From contig CAJXLX010000004.1 of the NCBI GenBank assembly GCA_913056335.1, positions 1 through 60,960 on the forward strand: DNA of 60,960 nt, in the 5' to 3' direction. Made by a program: the position numbers and the translations under genes. The DNA comes from an uncultured Rhodothermaceae bacterium (lineage in GTDB: Bacteria; Bacteroidota; Rhodothermia; Rhodothermales; Salinibacteraceae). Positions 8,561 through 16,411 of the stretch are shown in pieces. The notes under the pieces were generated by a model. It did no database searches, had not been told where the DNA came from, and saw only the letters and a program-made list of their open reading frames with translations. Position 1 is the stretch's first letter. The number at the start of each line of letters is the position of its first letter.

Positions 8561-8648
8561 ATGTAGGCGATCTGAGGGATACACTACGTGTGCACCTTGA
8601 CACATGCTTTACAGGTCTGCCCTATGCGGCCCACGCTGCATAACGTGA

Positions 8649-8669
8649 TATGTCAACCGTGTTGACATA
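8649..8669. promoter_or_regulatory. Perfect 9-bp inverted repeat in the attI-A region (possible operator)
   Basis: TATGTCAAC and GTTGACATA are separated by CGT. A related imperfect repeat lies at 8735-8754 inside the identical 46-bp segment, and a weaker copy lies near 46038-46060 in relic B. In integrons this position holds the intI promoter and IntI contact sites, and LexA often binds here. Which protein would bind is not known. Confidence 0.45.
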
Positions 8670-8723
8670 GGACCGGACTCGCTTCACTCGTCGTACTGAC
8701 GTGCAGGTATTTGCGCAGATTTA

Positions 8724-8769
8724 TGGATGCGTGCTATGTCAAGTGTGTTGATATAATCATAGGTTATGT
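8724..8769 (+). other. attI-like recombination site A (46 bp identical to relic B)
   Basis: This segment is identical to 46116-46161 and ends in GGTTATGT, the expected GTT-type crossover point immediately before the first cassette. It includes TATAAT (8752-8757), which could be the -10 of a cassette promoter. The context (intI trace to the left, cassette then attC to the right) supports attI. Confidence 0.72.
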
Positions 8770-8787
8770 GCATAGAAGAAGTAGCCA

Positions 8788-9585
8788 ATGTCTGACAAGC
8801 AGGAGGAGCGAGATCATCTCAGGGCTTTTCTCGACAGAATGGAAAATCCGCCTGAGGGAAAGCTAAGCTTCGCTGGAAAGAATGAGGCCCCTGACTTAAG
8901 GGTCGAATCAGAAGACGGACCCATCGGAGTAGAGCATCAAAGGCTTTTCTATCCACGCTCGAACAACGGAATCATCAGGCAAGAGCAAGAGAGTCTCCGG
9001 AATGACATCGTCAGTCAAGCGAAACGTGAGTTCCTGAAGGAAGCAGACGTAGCATTAAATGTGACTATCAACTTTCACACCCTCTACGGACTTGCGGTAG
9101 ATCCAACGGATGTGAAACTCACTTCCGACAAGGTGCAACCCCGAGCAAAGCAGATTGCGAGATTGGTCCAGGAAAACATACCGGACATTGGGAACAGCGT
9201 GGATCTGCGCCCGCGGTTGAATGACGACAGTTTTCCTGAAGGGATTCATTCCATCTGGATCGATCGTCCGAAGAACAAGGCTTATGCGTTGTGGACATCG
9301 CCGGAGGGAGGTGCTGTGGCTCGGTTCACTCCCGGTTTCCTGAAAAAGCATATTGCCAAGAAAGAGAAGAAACTTGATCGCTACAGTCGAGGGTGCAGTG
9401 AGGTTTGGCTTCTTCTCGTCGCAGACGGAGGACGCTTCTCGACGTGGTTTGACCGAGAGATGTCTGACGAAGCGTTCGAAAACCGCTATGCGACAGAATT
9501 CGACCGCGTTTTCGTTCTGAGTGGCCCTGAGCTCAACCTGGAAGAACTCCACACACAGTCTCAAGCGGCCCAGCCATGCACATAA
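8788..9585 (+). CDS. Integron cassette protein, possible PD-(D/E)XK nuclease-like fold
   Basis: The protein has 265 residues, ATG 8788, 19 bp after the attI crossover. Its stop codon lies inside the R'' core of the following attC, which is typical of cassettes. Near the N-terminus, APDLRVESEDGPIGVEHQRLF places D36 and E49 as in small restriction-endonuclease-like proteins (D-x12-E), but the Lys expected two residues after the Glu is replaced (E-H-Q). A C-terminal EVWLLLVADGGRFSTWF strand is common in such hypothetical families. The function is therefore a guess; loss of the Lys may mean inactivity. The gene is visibly AT-richer than the flanking chromosome, which supports acquisition. Confidence 0.7.
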   Translation: MSDKQEERDHLRAFLDRMENPPEGKLSFAGKNEAPDLRVESEDGPIGVEHQRLFYPRSNNGIIRQEQESLRNDIVSQAKREFLKEADVALNVTINFHTLYGLAVDPTDVKLTSDKVQPRAKQIARLVQENIPDIGNSVDLRPRLNDDSFPEGIHSIWIDRPKNKAYALWTSPEGGAVARFTPGFLKKHIAKKEKKLDRYSRGCSEVWLLLVADGGRFSTWFDREMSDEAFENRYATEFDRVFVLSGPELNLEELHTQSQAAQPCT

Positions 9586-9692
9586 CCCAACACTACTGCC
9601 GACGAAGGGCTGGAGCCAGATTCGATCGATAGTACCTCCGCTGCTGGTTTCATAGCTTTTCGTGCCCTTCGCGGCAGAGTTCAATCGTTATG
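9581..9692 (+). other. attC site A1
   Basis: It starts CATAAC (R'') and ends GTTATG (R'). The inner arms CTGCCGACGAAGGGC (9597-9611) and GCCCTTCGCGGCAG (9663-9676) pair perfectly except for one extra A, the extrahelical base expected of attC. About 112 bp long. It is closely similar to the attC at 48185 in relic B. Confidence 0.85.
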
Positions 9693-9720
9693 TGTTCGAC
9701 CTCGCTGACGCTCCAATGCG

Positions 9721-10536
9721 ATGAAAGTAATTAAAGACCAACTGCTGGCTACAACTTATCGTGATAGCCACGGGGAGAAGAGAACCCTCTCTGAACTAGA
9801 GGGCTTGTTTGCTCAGATGCCGCCGGAGCATGAAATCAATCAAGATCACGATAGGAGCAAGCCGACTGTTGGACGAATGTTTAACATCCGTCTCGTCGAA
9901 CTTGAAGATGGTGAGCACGCTATTGCTGCTGATATAGAAGTGTTCGATGAAGAGGCATTCGTAGATGGGGGAGGTTTTAGTATCGGCTATGCTTCAAGCC
10001 GTTACACCATTAATCCTGAAGAATTGGGTGATGTAGGTGTTATTTTCAACCCAAGACACTTCAGTCGGCAAGAGATGGAACCACTCGCTCATCTGTCTGA
10101 CGATGCCTTCCAGGTGGATATCGTTGAGGTAAAGGAGAAAACAGGTGAGGAGGTTCTCAAGCTGCTTCTTGACTTTCTCACGGAGACCGCAGCTGCATAC
10201 TTTCTAACCAAGGCTGGGGAAGGAGTTTGCAGGAAGCTGAAGTCGAAGTTGATTGAAATCATAGGCAGGAAAAGAAGCGAAGGTAAAAACGTAGCGGTCA
10301 ACCTACGATTTCGTGTTGAAGTCGGAGGTGACGAGACAAAGGTGATCGTGAAAGTTCCACACCTGCAGGAGAACTCATTCGAAGAGGATGAGGTTAACCT
10401 TGAAACCGTGAAAACGTACATCGAGGAACGTTTAGGAGGGCAAGCCAAAAGGGTTGTTCTTACGCCTCTATCAGAGCCACCGTACTGGCAAATTCTGCAC
10501 TTTGTGGACACCAATGGTCGTAGTGTGGAGCTCTGA
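9721..10536 (+). CDS. Integron cassette protein of unknown function
   Basis: The protein has 271 residues from ATG 9721, 28 bp after the GTTATG of the preceding attC. The N-terminal half includes INQDHDRSKPTVGRMFNIRLVE and FVDGGGFSIGYASS. The middle is helical (EEVLKLLLDFLTETAAAYFLTKAGEGV), possibly amphipathic or membrane-associating. A beta-rich C-terminal domain follows (NLRFRVEVGGDETKVIVKV). No family was recognised. It is noticeably AT-rich relative to neighbours, consistent with a captured cassette. It is followed by the first half of an attC, so it was probably the last or a truncated cassette. Confidence 0.68.
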   Translation: MKVIKDQLLATTYRDSHGEKRTLSELEGLFAQMPPEHEINQDHDRSKPTVGRMFNIRLVELEDGEHAIAADIEVFDEEAFVDGGGFSIGYASSRYTINPEELGDVGVIFNPRHFSRQEMEPLAHLSDDAFQVDIVEVKEKTGEEVLKLLLDFLTETAAAYFLTKAGEGVCRKLKSKLIEIIGRKRSEGKNVAVNLRFRVEVGGDETKVIVKVPHLQENSFEEDEVNLETVKTYIEERLGGQAKRVVLTPLSEPPYWQILHFVDTNGRSVEL

Positions 10537-10553
10537 GTAAAGTGTCTGCGCAC

Positions 10554-10592
10554 ACATAACAAGGCGCTGCACCGGACGGTATCCGTGCGTGC
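10554..10592 (+). other. Truncated attC (A2), left half only
   Basis: It begins ACATAAC (R'') followed by AAGGCGCTGCACCGGACGG, the familiar left arm of many attC sites. No matching right arm or GTTRRRY core follows before the kbl end. The array was therefore cut here, and the right part is chromosomal sequence. Confidence 0.6.
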
Positions 10593-10651
10593 CCTGGATC
10601 ATTCGCCACGTCGCGTTCCTCTTCTGACGAGCAATCGTCCGCAGCCGAGAA

Positions 10652-10677
10652 CCGGGGGCACAGCGAACGTCCCCCGG
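10652..10677. terminator. Possible terminator hairpin between integron relic A and kbl
   Basis: A 7-bp GC stem (CCGGGGG, 12-base loop, CCCCCGG) lies 20 bp beyond the kbl stop. There is no T-run on either strand, so it is only a weak terminator candidate or a repeat remnant. Confidence 0.35.
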
Positions 10678-10697
10678 CTACGCTTCGAAGCCGTTCC

Positions 10698-11879
10698 TCA
10701 CCCAATCACGCCCAGCTCCGTCCCCACCTCGGTAAACGCATCGATGGCGCGGTCGAGGTGGTCACGGTCGTGGGCGGCAGACATCTGCACGCGGATGCGC
10801 GCTTCGCCTTTGGGCACCACCGGGTAGCTGAAGCTAATCACGTAGATGCCGCGCTCCAGCAGCGCATCGGCCATGGCGGCGCTCGGCTTGGCGTCGTACA
10901 GCATGATCGGCACAATCGGATGATCGCCCGGCTTAATGTCGAACCCGCGCTCGGTCATTGCTTGGCGGAAGTACCGCGTGTTTGTCCAGAGCTGATCGCG
11001 CCGCTCCGCGCTGTCGGTGAGCATGTCGAGCACCGTCAGGCTCGCGTTCGCAATCATGGGCGCCACCGCGTTCGAGAAGAGGTACGGACGCGATTTCTGG
11101 CGGAGCAGGTCGATAATCGGCTGCTGCGCGGTGGTAAACCCGCCGGTTGCGCCGCCGAGCGCCTTGCCCAGCGTGGATGTGATGATGTCTACGTCGTGCA
11201 GTGCGCCCTTTGCCTCCGAGGCCCCACGTCCGCCGTCGCCCATGAACCCGGTCGCATGGCACTCATCTACCATTACGAGCGCATCGTACGTATCCGCCAG
11301 GGCACAGATTTCGTCGAGCTTCGCCACATCGCCATCCATCGAAAAGACGCCGTCGGTGGCAATGAGGCGCACATTCGCATCTTGCGCATCCTGCAGCTGC
11401 GTCTCCAGATCGTCCATGTCGCTGTGCTGGTAGACGTAGCGGTCGGCCTTGCACAGGCGAATGCCGTCGATAATCGACGCATGATTCAGGCGGTCGCTGA
11501 TAATCGCATCGTCCGCGTCCAAGAGCGTCTCAAAGAGGCCCGTATTCGCATCAAAGCACGAGTTGTAGAGGATGGTATCGTCCTTCTCGTGGAAGTCGGA
11601 CAGCGCCTCCTCCAGCGCCTTATGCACCGTCTGCGTACCGCAGATAAACCGCACGCTGGCCACGCCAAAGCCGTATTCGTCCACGCCCTCCTGCGCGGCC
11701 CGCATAATCGCCGGATGGTTGGCCAGCCCCAGGTAGTTGTTCGCGCAGAAGTTAATCACATCGCCCGAGGCGACGGAAATGTCGGCATCTTGCTGCGAGG
11801 TGATGACGCGCTCCTCTTTGTAGAGGCCGTCGTCTTTAATCTGTTGCAGTTCGGATTCGAAGGCGGAGAGGTCAGACAT
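10698..11879 (-). CDS. kbl: Glycine C-acetyltransferase (2-amino-3-ketobutyrate CoA ligase)
   Basis: The protein has 393 residues. It is a PLP enzyme that cleaves 2-amino-3-oxobutanoate with CoA into glycine and acetyl-CoA, the second step of threonine breakdown. The PLP lysine is K239 (STLGKALGG). The DECHATG motif at 205-211 supplies the Asp/His cofactor contacts, and [11 protein letters not shown] near 43-53 is the conserved N-terminal region of the alpha-oxoamine synthases. The adjacent upstream gene (12179) is a threonine dehydrogenase-type SDR, making Kbl far likelier than related BioF or ALAS activities. A 160-bp mobile element sits between the two genes. Confidence 0.93.
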   Translation of the reverse strand: MSDLSAFESELQQIKDDGLYKEERVITSQQDADISVASGDVINFCANNYLGLANHPAIMRAAQEGVDEYGFGVASVRFICGTQTVHKALEEALSDFHEKDDTILYNSCFDANTGLFETLLDADDAIISDRLNHASIIDGIRLCKADRYVYQHSDMDDLETQLQDAQDANVRLIATDGVFSMDGDVAKLDEICALADTYDALVMVDECHATGFMGDGGRGASEAKGALHDVDIITSTLGKALGGATGGFTTAQQPIIDLLRQKSRPYLFSNAVAPMIANASLTVLDMLTDSAERRDQLWTNTRYFRQAMTERGFDIKPGDHPIVPIMLYDAKPSAAMADALLERGIYVISFSYPVVPKGEARIRVQMSAAHDRDHLDRAIDAFTEVGTELGVIG

Positions 11880-11921
11880 AGGTTGGATGCAGAAGTTAGC
11901 AGGAGTGTCGTACGAATGGCG

Positions 11922-12081
11922 GGTAGTGGATAGACGCTACGTGATAGCTCCTTTGATAAAAAACCGTTTCTGAGGCGAACGGTCCCCCGTTCGCCTCCGC
12001 CAGAGACGTCCGCGCCGGGTGACGCTCCCAGTCTCCGGCTACAGGCTCATTCTTTCCATCACTTAGCATTTGCCAAGTACC
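11922..12081 (+). mobile_element. MITE-like element, copy 2 (160 bp, intact, 8-bp target duplication)
   Basis: It has the same ends as copy 1: left GGTAGTGGATAGACGCTACG, right ...CACTTAGCATTTGCCAAGTACC. It is flanked by a perfect GAATGGCG duplication (11914-11921 and 12082-12089). The internal hairpin GGCGAACGG/CCGTTCGCC is at 11974-11995. It is inserted in the 299-bp interval between tdh and kbl and could uncouple their transcription or supply a processing or termination hairpin. Confidence 0.9.
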
Positions 12082-12178
12082 GAATGGCGTGGAGTTCGCG
12101 CATGTAGCAGTCCCATCGTGGCCCCAGCGTACAGATGCAGCCAGCAAGCTCAGGGACAGCGTGCAAGGCCCATCGTTT

Positions 12179-13138
12179 TTACACATGCTGCGGCTGCGTG
12201 TTGGACGCGGGCAGATGCGTCAGCATGTCGTCGGTCATGGCGTCGAGGTCGTACTCGGGCTGCCAGTGCCAGTCGGTGCGAGCAGCGCGGTCGTCGATGG
12301 TGGCGGGCCAGTTGTCGGCAATGGACTGGCGGTCGTCGGGGTCGTACGAGACGGCAAATCCGTCGGCGGCGTGCTCCCGCAGGTGCGCGGCGAGCTCCCC
12401 GGCACTGAAGCTGAACGCCGTGAGGTTGTAGCTCTCGCGCACGGACAGCGCGCCCGGCTCCGCATCCATAAGACGAAGCGTAGCGCGGATGGCGTCGGGC
12501 ATGTACATCATGGGCAGGCGCGTGTCGGGGCGCAGGTAGCAGGTGTAGGCAGTTCCCCGAGCCGCCGCGCGGTACATGTCGATGGCGTAGTCGGTGGTGC
12601 CGCCGCCGGGCTCGGTTTTGTAGCTGATGAGTCCCGGATAGCGCAGGCTACGCACGTCTACGCCGTGGCGCTGGTGGTAGTAGCGGCAGAGCAGCTCGCC
12701 GCTGCGCTTGGTGACGCCGTACATGGTGGTAGGGTTGAGCACCGTTTCTTGCGGCGTGTCGTGGCGTGGCGTGGAGGGCCCAAACACGGCAATGGAGCTG
12801 GGCCAGAACAGCTTCAGACTATGCGCACGGGCCAGGTCGAGGATGTGCTTCAGCCCGTTCATGTTCACATCCCACGCCCGGTCGGGGTGCTGCTCGCCCG
12901 TGGCCGAGAGCAGGCTGGCCAGATGGTACACGGTGCCAATATCGCGGGTGGCAATGACCTCGTGCAGGGCCGCTTTGTCGCGCACATCGGCCGTGACGTG
13001 CGGGCCGGGCGCGTTGCTTTCGTGCGCCGGGTGCAGGTCGAGTCCGACGACGGCCTCGGGGCCGTGGCGCTGCCGCAGCATATCCACCAGTTCGCTTCCG
13101 ATTTGACCGTTGGCTCCTGTAACCAGGATCGTTTTCAT
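12179..13138 (-). CDS. tdh: SDR-type L-threonine 3-dehydrogenase
   Basis: The protein has 319 residues. The Rossmann motif TGANGQIGSELV is at residues 7-18. The catalytic Ser of the extended SDR family is in WPSSIAVFGPS, and YxxxK is in MYGVTKRSGE. These, with YPGLISYKTEPGGGTTDYAIDMY, are characteristic of the UDP-galactose-epimerase-like threonine dehydrogenases of Flavobacteria and Cupriavidus, which oxidise L-threonine to 2-amino-3-oxobutanoate with NAD+. kbl follows on the same strand, completing the pathway to glycine and acetyl-CoA. The zinc-dependent MDR type of Tdh is clearly not what this is. Confidence 0.88.
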   Translation of the reverse strand: MKTILVTGANGQIGSELVDMLRQRHGPEAVVGLDLHPAHESNAPGPHVTADVRDKAALHEVIATRDIGTVYHLASLLSATGEQHPDRAWDVNMNGLKHILDLARAHSLKLFWPSSIAVFGPSTPRHDTPQETVLNPTTMYGVTKRSGELLCRYYHQRHGVDVRSLRYPGLISYKTEPGGGTTDYAIDMYRAAARGTAYTCYLRPDTRLPMMYMPDAIRATLRLMDAEPGALSVRESYNLTAFSFSAGELAAHLREHAADGFAVSYDPDDRQSIADNWPATIDDRAARTDWHWQPEYDLDAMTDDMLTHLPASNTQPQHV

Positions 13139-13294
13139 AGAGCAGCGTCAGCCATGCAAAAGAAAAGAGAGGTACAGCCCAGAAAACGAGAGGTGCCCCA
13201 GCACGTTCGGAACCGCTTCCACTATTCGTATAATGTCCACGCATGAGCCCTTTTTCGATGCACAGGGCGTGTAGAGGCACAGCGCGCCGTGCCT

Positions 13295-14185
13295 CTACGC
13301 CGACGTACCGGAGGCCGCATCAGACGGGCGAGACGGAGGAGGTTTGCTATCGATGCGCACGGGCATGGGGGTGGTTTCGCTGCCGGTGTAGAGCGTGCGG
13401 TGCGGAAACGGAATCTCGATATTGTGTTCATCGAACGCAGCTTTAACGGCGAGCGGAATCTGTGTGCGAATCTCCAAGAAGTTATCCGAAAGCGCCCATA
13501 CCGAAAACTGAAAGTTGATCGACGAATCCGCAAATCCGGTAAACAGAATCATCGGGGCGGGTTCGTCGAGGCTGAGCGGGTGCTCATCGGCCACGGTTTG
13601 CAGCACCTCGCGCACGCGATCCAGGTCTTCCTTGTACGCGACCCCCATTTGCAGATCGAACCGCCGAATGGGAAAGCGCTGCAGGTTGGTGATTTCAGCT
13701 TTAATCATGGTTTCGTTGGGGATGCGCACAAACAGATTGTCGAATGTGCGCAGCTTTACCGACAGCAGGTCAATGGCAATGACCTCGCCCGTGGTGGTGC
13801 CCACACGCACGATATCCCCCACGCCAAACGGCTTTTCGCCCAGCAGAAAGAGCCCGCTAATGATATTAGAAGCCGATGTCTGTGATGCAAAGCCCAGCGC
13901 CACCGTTAGAATGCCCGCTGCGCCCAGCAAGATGCTCAGGTCCACGCCCAACTCCGAAAGGGCCGACGCGGTAAACAGCCCAAGAACGACATAAAAAGTA
14001 AGGCGCTGAATGAGCATGGACTGATGCGCATCGGACTGCTGCCCGAGCAGTTGTACGAGTCCGGGCCCCGCCAGGCGGCCCAGGACAAAGCCCGTCCCGA
14101 TCTTAACGATTGCCCAGAACACACCTACGGCACGCGGATGCTCCAGCAGCGATTGAGCCGTCGATTGCAGCAATTCCAGATCCAT
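13295..14185 (-). CDS. MscS-family small-conductance mechanosensitive channel
   Basis: The protein has 296 residues. Three N-terminal membrane helices are followed by the pore-lining helix (ILLGAAGILTVALGFASQTSASNIISGLFLL) and the MscS beta domain (KPFGVGDIVRVGTTTGEVIAIDLLSVKLRTFDN). The C-terminal cytosolic vestibule ends in a Pro/Ser-rich tail. It acts as a pressure valve in the inner membrane during hypo-osmotic shock, a sensible function for a halophile. The upstream gene at 14372 is on the same strand, separated by a degraded mobile-element fragment. Confidence 0.9.
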   Translation of the reverse strand: MDLELLQSTAQSLLEHPRAVGVFWAIVKIGTGFVLGRLAGPGLVQLLGQQSDAHQSMLIQRLTFYVVLGLFTASALSELGVDLSILLGAAGILTVALGFASQTSASNIISGLFLLGEKPFGVGDIVRVGTTTGEVIAIDLLSVKLRTFDNLFVRIPNETMIKAEITNLQRFPIRRFDLQMGVAYKEDLDRVREVLQTVADEHPLSLDEPAPMILFTGFADSSINFQFSVWALSDNFLEIRTQIPLAVKAAFDEHNIEIPFPHRTLYTGSETTPMPVRIDSKPPPSRPSDAASGTSA

Positions 14186-14269
14186 AGTGTAAACTAAAAC
14201 GAGTAGGAAAAGGGAGGAGCTCAGTTGTAAATGATAGCAACGTTCTCATCGCCTGCACTGCATGAAATT

Positions 14270-14356
14270 CGATGGGCAAACGGGAGACCGTTCGCCTCAG
14301 GTCGGTCTTTTCGGTCTTTTATCGAGAGGACTATTACTTAGGATATAATCACTGCC
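14270..14356 (-). mobile_element. Degraded MITE-like fragment
   Basis: It matches the right half of the reverse-orientation copies. The core GGGAGACCGTTCGCCTCAGG is followed by a TTTATCGAGAGG stretch and an end resembling CACTTAGGATATAATCACTGCC. The left terminal repeat is not clear and no target duplication was found, so it is an old or truncated copy. It lies between the MscS gene and its upstream neighbour. Confidence 0.65.
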
Positions 14357-14371
14357 GAAAAAAGAAGTAGC

Positions 14372-15229
14372 TTACGAGCCAAAGAGTGCGCCTACGGCGC
14401 TAAACGTGCTCACGAAGAGATTGCGCCGCACGGGCTCGCGCGGTTCAGTGAGGCGTGTTGCTCCCTCGGCTTCAGAGGGCGCACCAGGACGGATGTGCAC
14501 GGCTGCTGCCGGGCCGGTGGCCCCGCGATTGGCCTCGCGCTCCAGGGTCAGCGCTTGCGTCCACAGCACCGCCTCATCGGTTTCGTAAAGGGCCAGGTGG
14601 GTAGCCGGCATCTGCACGCGCTCCAAGAGCAGCGTGTCGTGGGCCTGGTTGCGGATACGAATAGGCGTGATGGCCCGATGCGGACGGCGCGGCACGTTAC
14701 TCAAGTGCAGGCGCCCCGTGGTGCGGGCGGCGTAGCAGAGCTCACCCGCTCGGGTCGATGCCCCAAACCACGTATCCGACAGGCGCACGGTGGGCATTTC
14801 GAGAAGCTGATGTTCACGCTCATGCACCATGATGCGCATCCACAGCGGCGTGCTCACAAACAGCGTGATGGCCTCATCGGGCGGAATGGAGATAGGATGT
14901 TCGGGCCGCACCACCAGCGCACGATCGGCCAGGGCAGGCTGAACACGCAGCGCCGCCTCGGTAGCGTGCATGCTGTAGCGTGCCAGCGTGTACGCATCGG
15001 GCGGCTCGTCCCACGAGAAGGCGGCCTCGTCAGCCGCCTTGGGGCCTTCGCAGATGTTGGCATCATGGAGCGGGTCGCGCCCGACCTCCCAGGCCACACG
15101 CCACTCATGTGCATCTCGCAGAATCCAGCTACGCAGTGCACCCAGGTGCCAGTAGTACAGGTGCTGCACCGGTACGGTGTACGTGCCCCACCACGGGGTC
15201 ACAGGCGCATCAGCAGGGACAGTTGGCAT
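14372..15229 (-). CDS. Uncharacterised protein, DUF432-like, next to MscS
   Basis: The protein has 285 residues and is soluble with no signal peptide. The start WWGTYTVPVQHLYYWHLGALRSWILRDAHEWRVAWE and the mid-region VVRPEHPISIPPDEAITLFVSTPLWMRI recall the DUF432 family, which I associate with genes next to mechanosensitive channels. Here MscS is indeed the next gene on the strand. The family assignment is from memory of the pattern and uncertain. The C-terminus is Glu/Ala-rich then ends in a short hydrophobic tail (FSAVGALFGS). A regulatory or accessory role for the channel is inference only. Confidence 0.7.
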   Translation of the reverse strand: MPTVPADAPVTPWWGTYTVPVQHLYYWHLGALRSWILRDAHEWRVAWEVGRDPLHDANICEGPKAADEAAFSWDEPPDAYTLARYSMHATEAALRVQPALADRALVVRPEHPISIPPDEAITLFVSTPLWMRIMVHEREHQLLEMPTVRLSDTWFGASTRAGELCYAARTTGRLHLSNVPRRPHRAITPIRIRNQAHDTLLLERVQMPATHLALYETDEAVLWTQALTLEREANRGATGPAAAVHIRPGAPSEAEGATRLTEPREPVRRNLFVSTFSAVGALFGS

Positions 15230-15334
15230 GGCGTGGGGTTATCACATCAGAAAACACTGGACGGTTCATGATAGATGCTAACGCCATGAACAGCAACCGC
15301 TGTGGGCAGCTGGGCAGTGCCTTTCCCAATAGCT

Positions 15335-16369
15335 CTAAAAGTGCACCTGCACCTGTGTGCGTAGCACTACAGGCTGTACCGTGCTATCATCAACGGGCGC
15401 AACGGCATCGGTTTCTACTCGCAGGTAGGAGGTCGGCTGGTACGTGTAGCCAACGCCCAGTTGCGTGGGAGCCTGGGGAGCGGGTCCGTTGTAGCGCACC
15501 CAGTCGGTTCGCGCACGGAGCGTGTGGGCGGATGCGACCTGGTACGTGCCTGTGGCGTACGCGCCGGTCTCAATTGTGCCCGGTGCTGCCTTGGTGCGCG
15601 TCAGGGCCTCTACGGTAAAGCCAACCGCACGGTGCTGAATATGCACATTGCCGCTGTAGCGCGTGCTTGGCGCGCTCTGTGCTCCCGCGCCTGCCGGATC
15701 GTGGGCCACGCCGGCCCCGACCGCAACACGCCCTGTATCCCACTCGGGCGCCCATGCCAGCCGCCCTACGTAGAGCAGCTGCTCCTCAGCAGTGGACTGC
15801 ACCGGCGGCTCGGGACGTGTGGACGAGCCTCCCAGGCGCGCCCCGTTGAACACCCCGGCCTGCACGCGCCATGCACTGCGCGACTGATACGACACCGCAG
15901 CGCCAGGCGTGCGACTTACGCCCAGCGCGCGCACCCCACGGGCGCGCAGCACAAACGGCGTCGCCGACGACGAAACCAGCTGTCCGTAGCTGAATGCTGG
16001 GCGAAACTGCCCGCCCCGCAGCATCCAGCGCGGGCTTAGTTGCAGATCGACATGGGCGTCGGTGACGATGAGGTCATCCACAAAGTCGCCCTCCAACTCG
16101 TAGCTCACCCTGTCCACCGGGGCGCCCGACACGGCAAAACGGGCCCGGTCTACGCTAAAACCGTCGGTGTAGAGCGTAGGATGGCTTTCGGCATGGGCCG
16201 AGGCCTGTACCAGTACGCCGATGGTGGGCACGTGCGTGCTGTCGGGCGCCGACTGTGCCTCAGCGGCACCGGGCATTCCCCCCAGAAGAAGGAGTGATGT
16301 CAGCAGCCCGACTGCTGCTGTAATAGGAGAAAGCAATTGGTTTTCAGAAAAGGCGTTCTGCATGCGCAT
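15335..16369 (-). CDS. Outer-membrane porin (OprO/OprP phosphate-selective type)
   Basis: The protein has 344 residues. A signal peptide ends near GAAEAQ (about residue 39). The body alternates like a 16-strand barrel, with FSVDRARFAVSG and YELEGDFVDDLIVTDAHVDLQLSPRWMLRGGQFRPAFSYGQLVSS, phrases typical of the phosphate-selective porin family. The last residue is Phe (VQVHF), as expected for BAM-targeted barrels. It is shorter than most OprP-like proteins (about 400). Substrate is unknown. It lies 42 bp downstream of the YgiW-type gene on the same strand, so the two are probably one operon under the adjacent two-component system. Confidence 0.82.
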   Translation of the reverse strand: MRMQNAFSENQLLSPITAAVGLLTSLLLLGGMPGAAEAQSAPDSTHVPTIGVLVQASAHAESHPTLYTDGFSVDRARFAVSGAPVDRVSYELEGDFVDDLIVTDAHVDLQLSPRWMLRGGQFRPAFSYGQLVSSSATPFVLRARGVRALGVSRTPGAAVSYQSRSAWRVQAGVFNGARLGGSSTRPEPPVQSTAEEQLLYVGRLAWAPEWDTGRVAVGAGVAHDPAGAGAQSAPSTRYSGNVHIQHRAVGFTVEALTRTKAAPGTIETGAYATGTYQVASAHTLRARTDWVRYNGPAPQAPTQLGVGYTYQPTSYLRVETDAVAPVDDSTVQPVVLRTQVQVHF

Positions 16370-16411
16370 GGCGATTTGCGTGAGGAAGAGACGACGAGCC
16401 CGGACACAGGT

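Noticed and set aside
8295-8603. Minus-strand ORF of 102 codons near relic A
   Set aside because: It joins intI-like leader, hairpin and aminotransferase leader sequence; no single homologous protein is visible.
8360-10600. Genomic island inserted by a prophage or ICE
   Set aside because: No phage, conjugation or tRNA-associated integrase genes were seen; attI/attC structure explains the region better.
10554-10697. A complete second attC in relic A
   Set aside because: Only the left core and arm are present; no complementary right arm with GTTRRRY was found before kbl.
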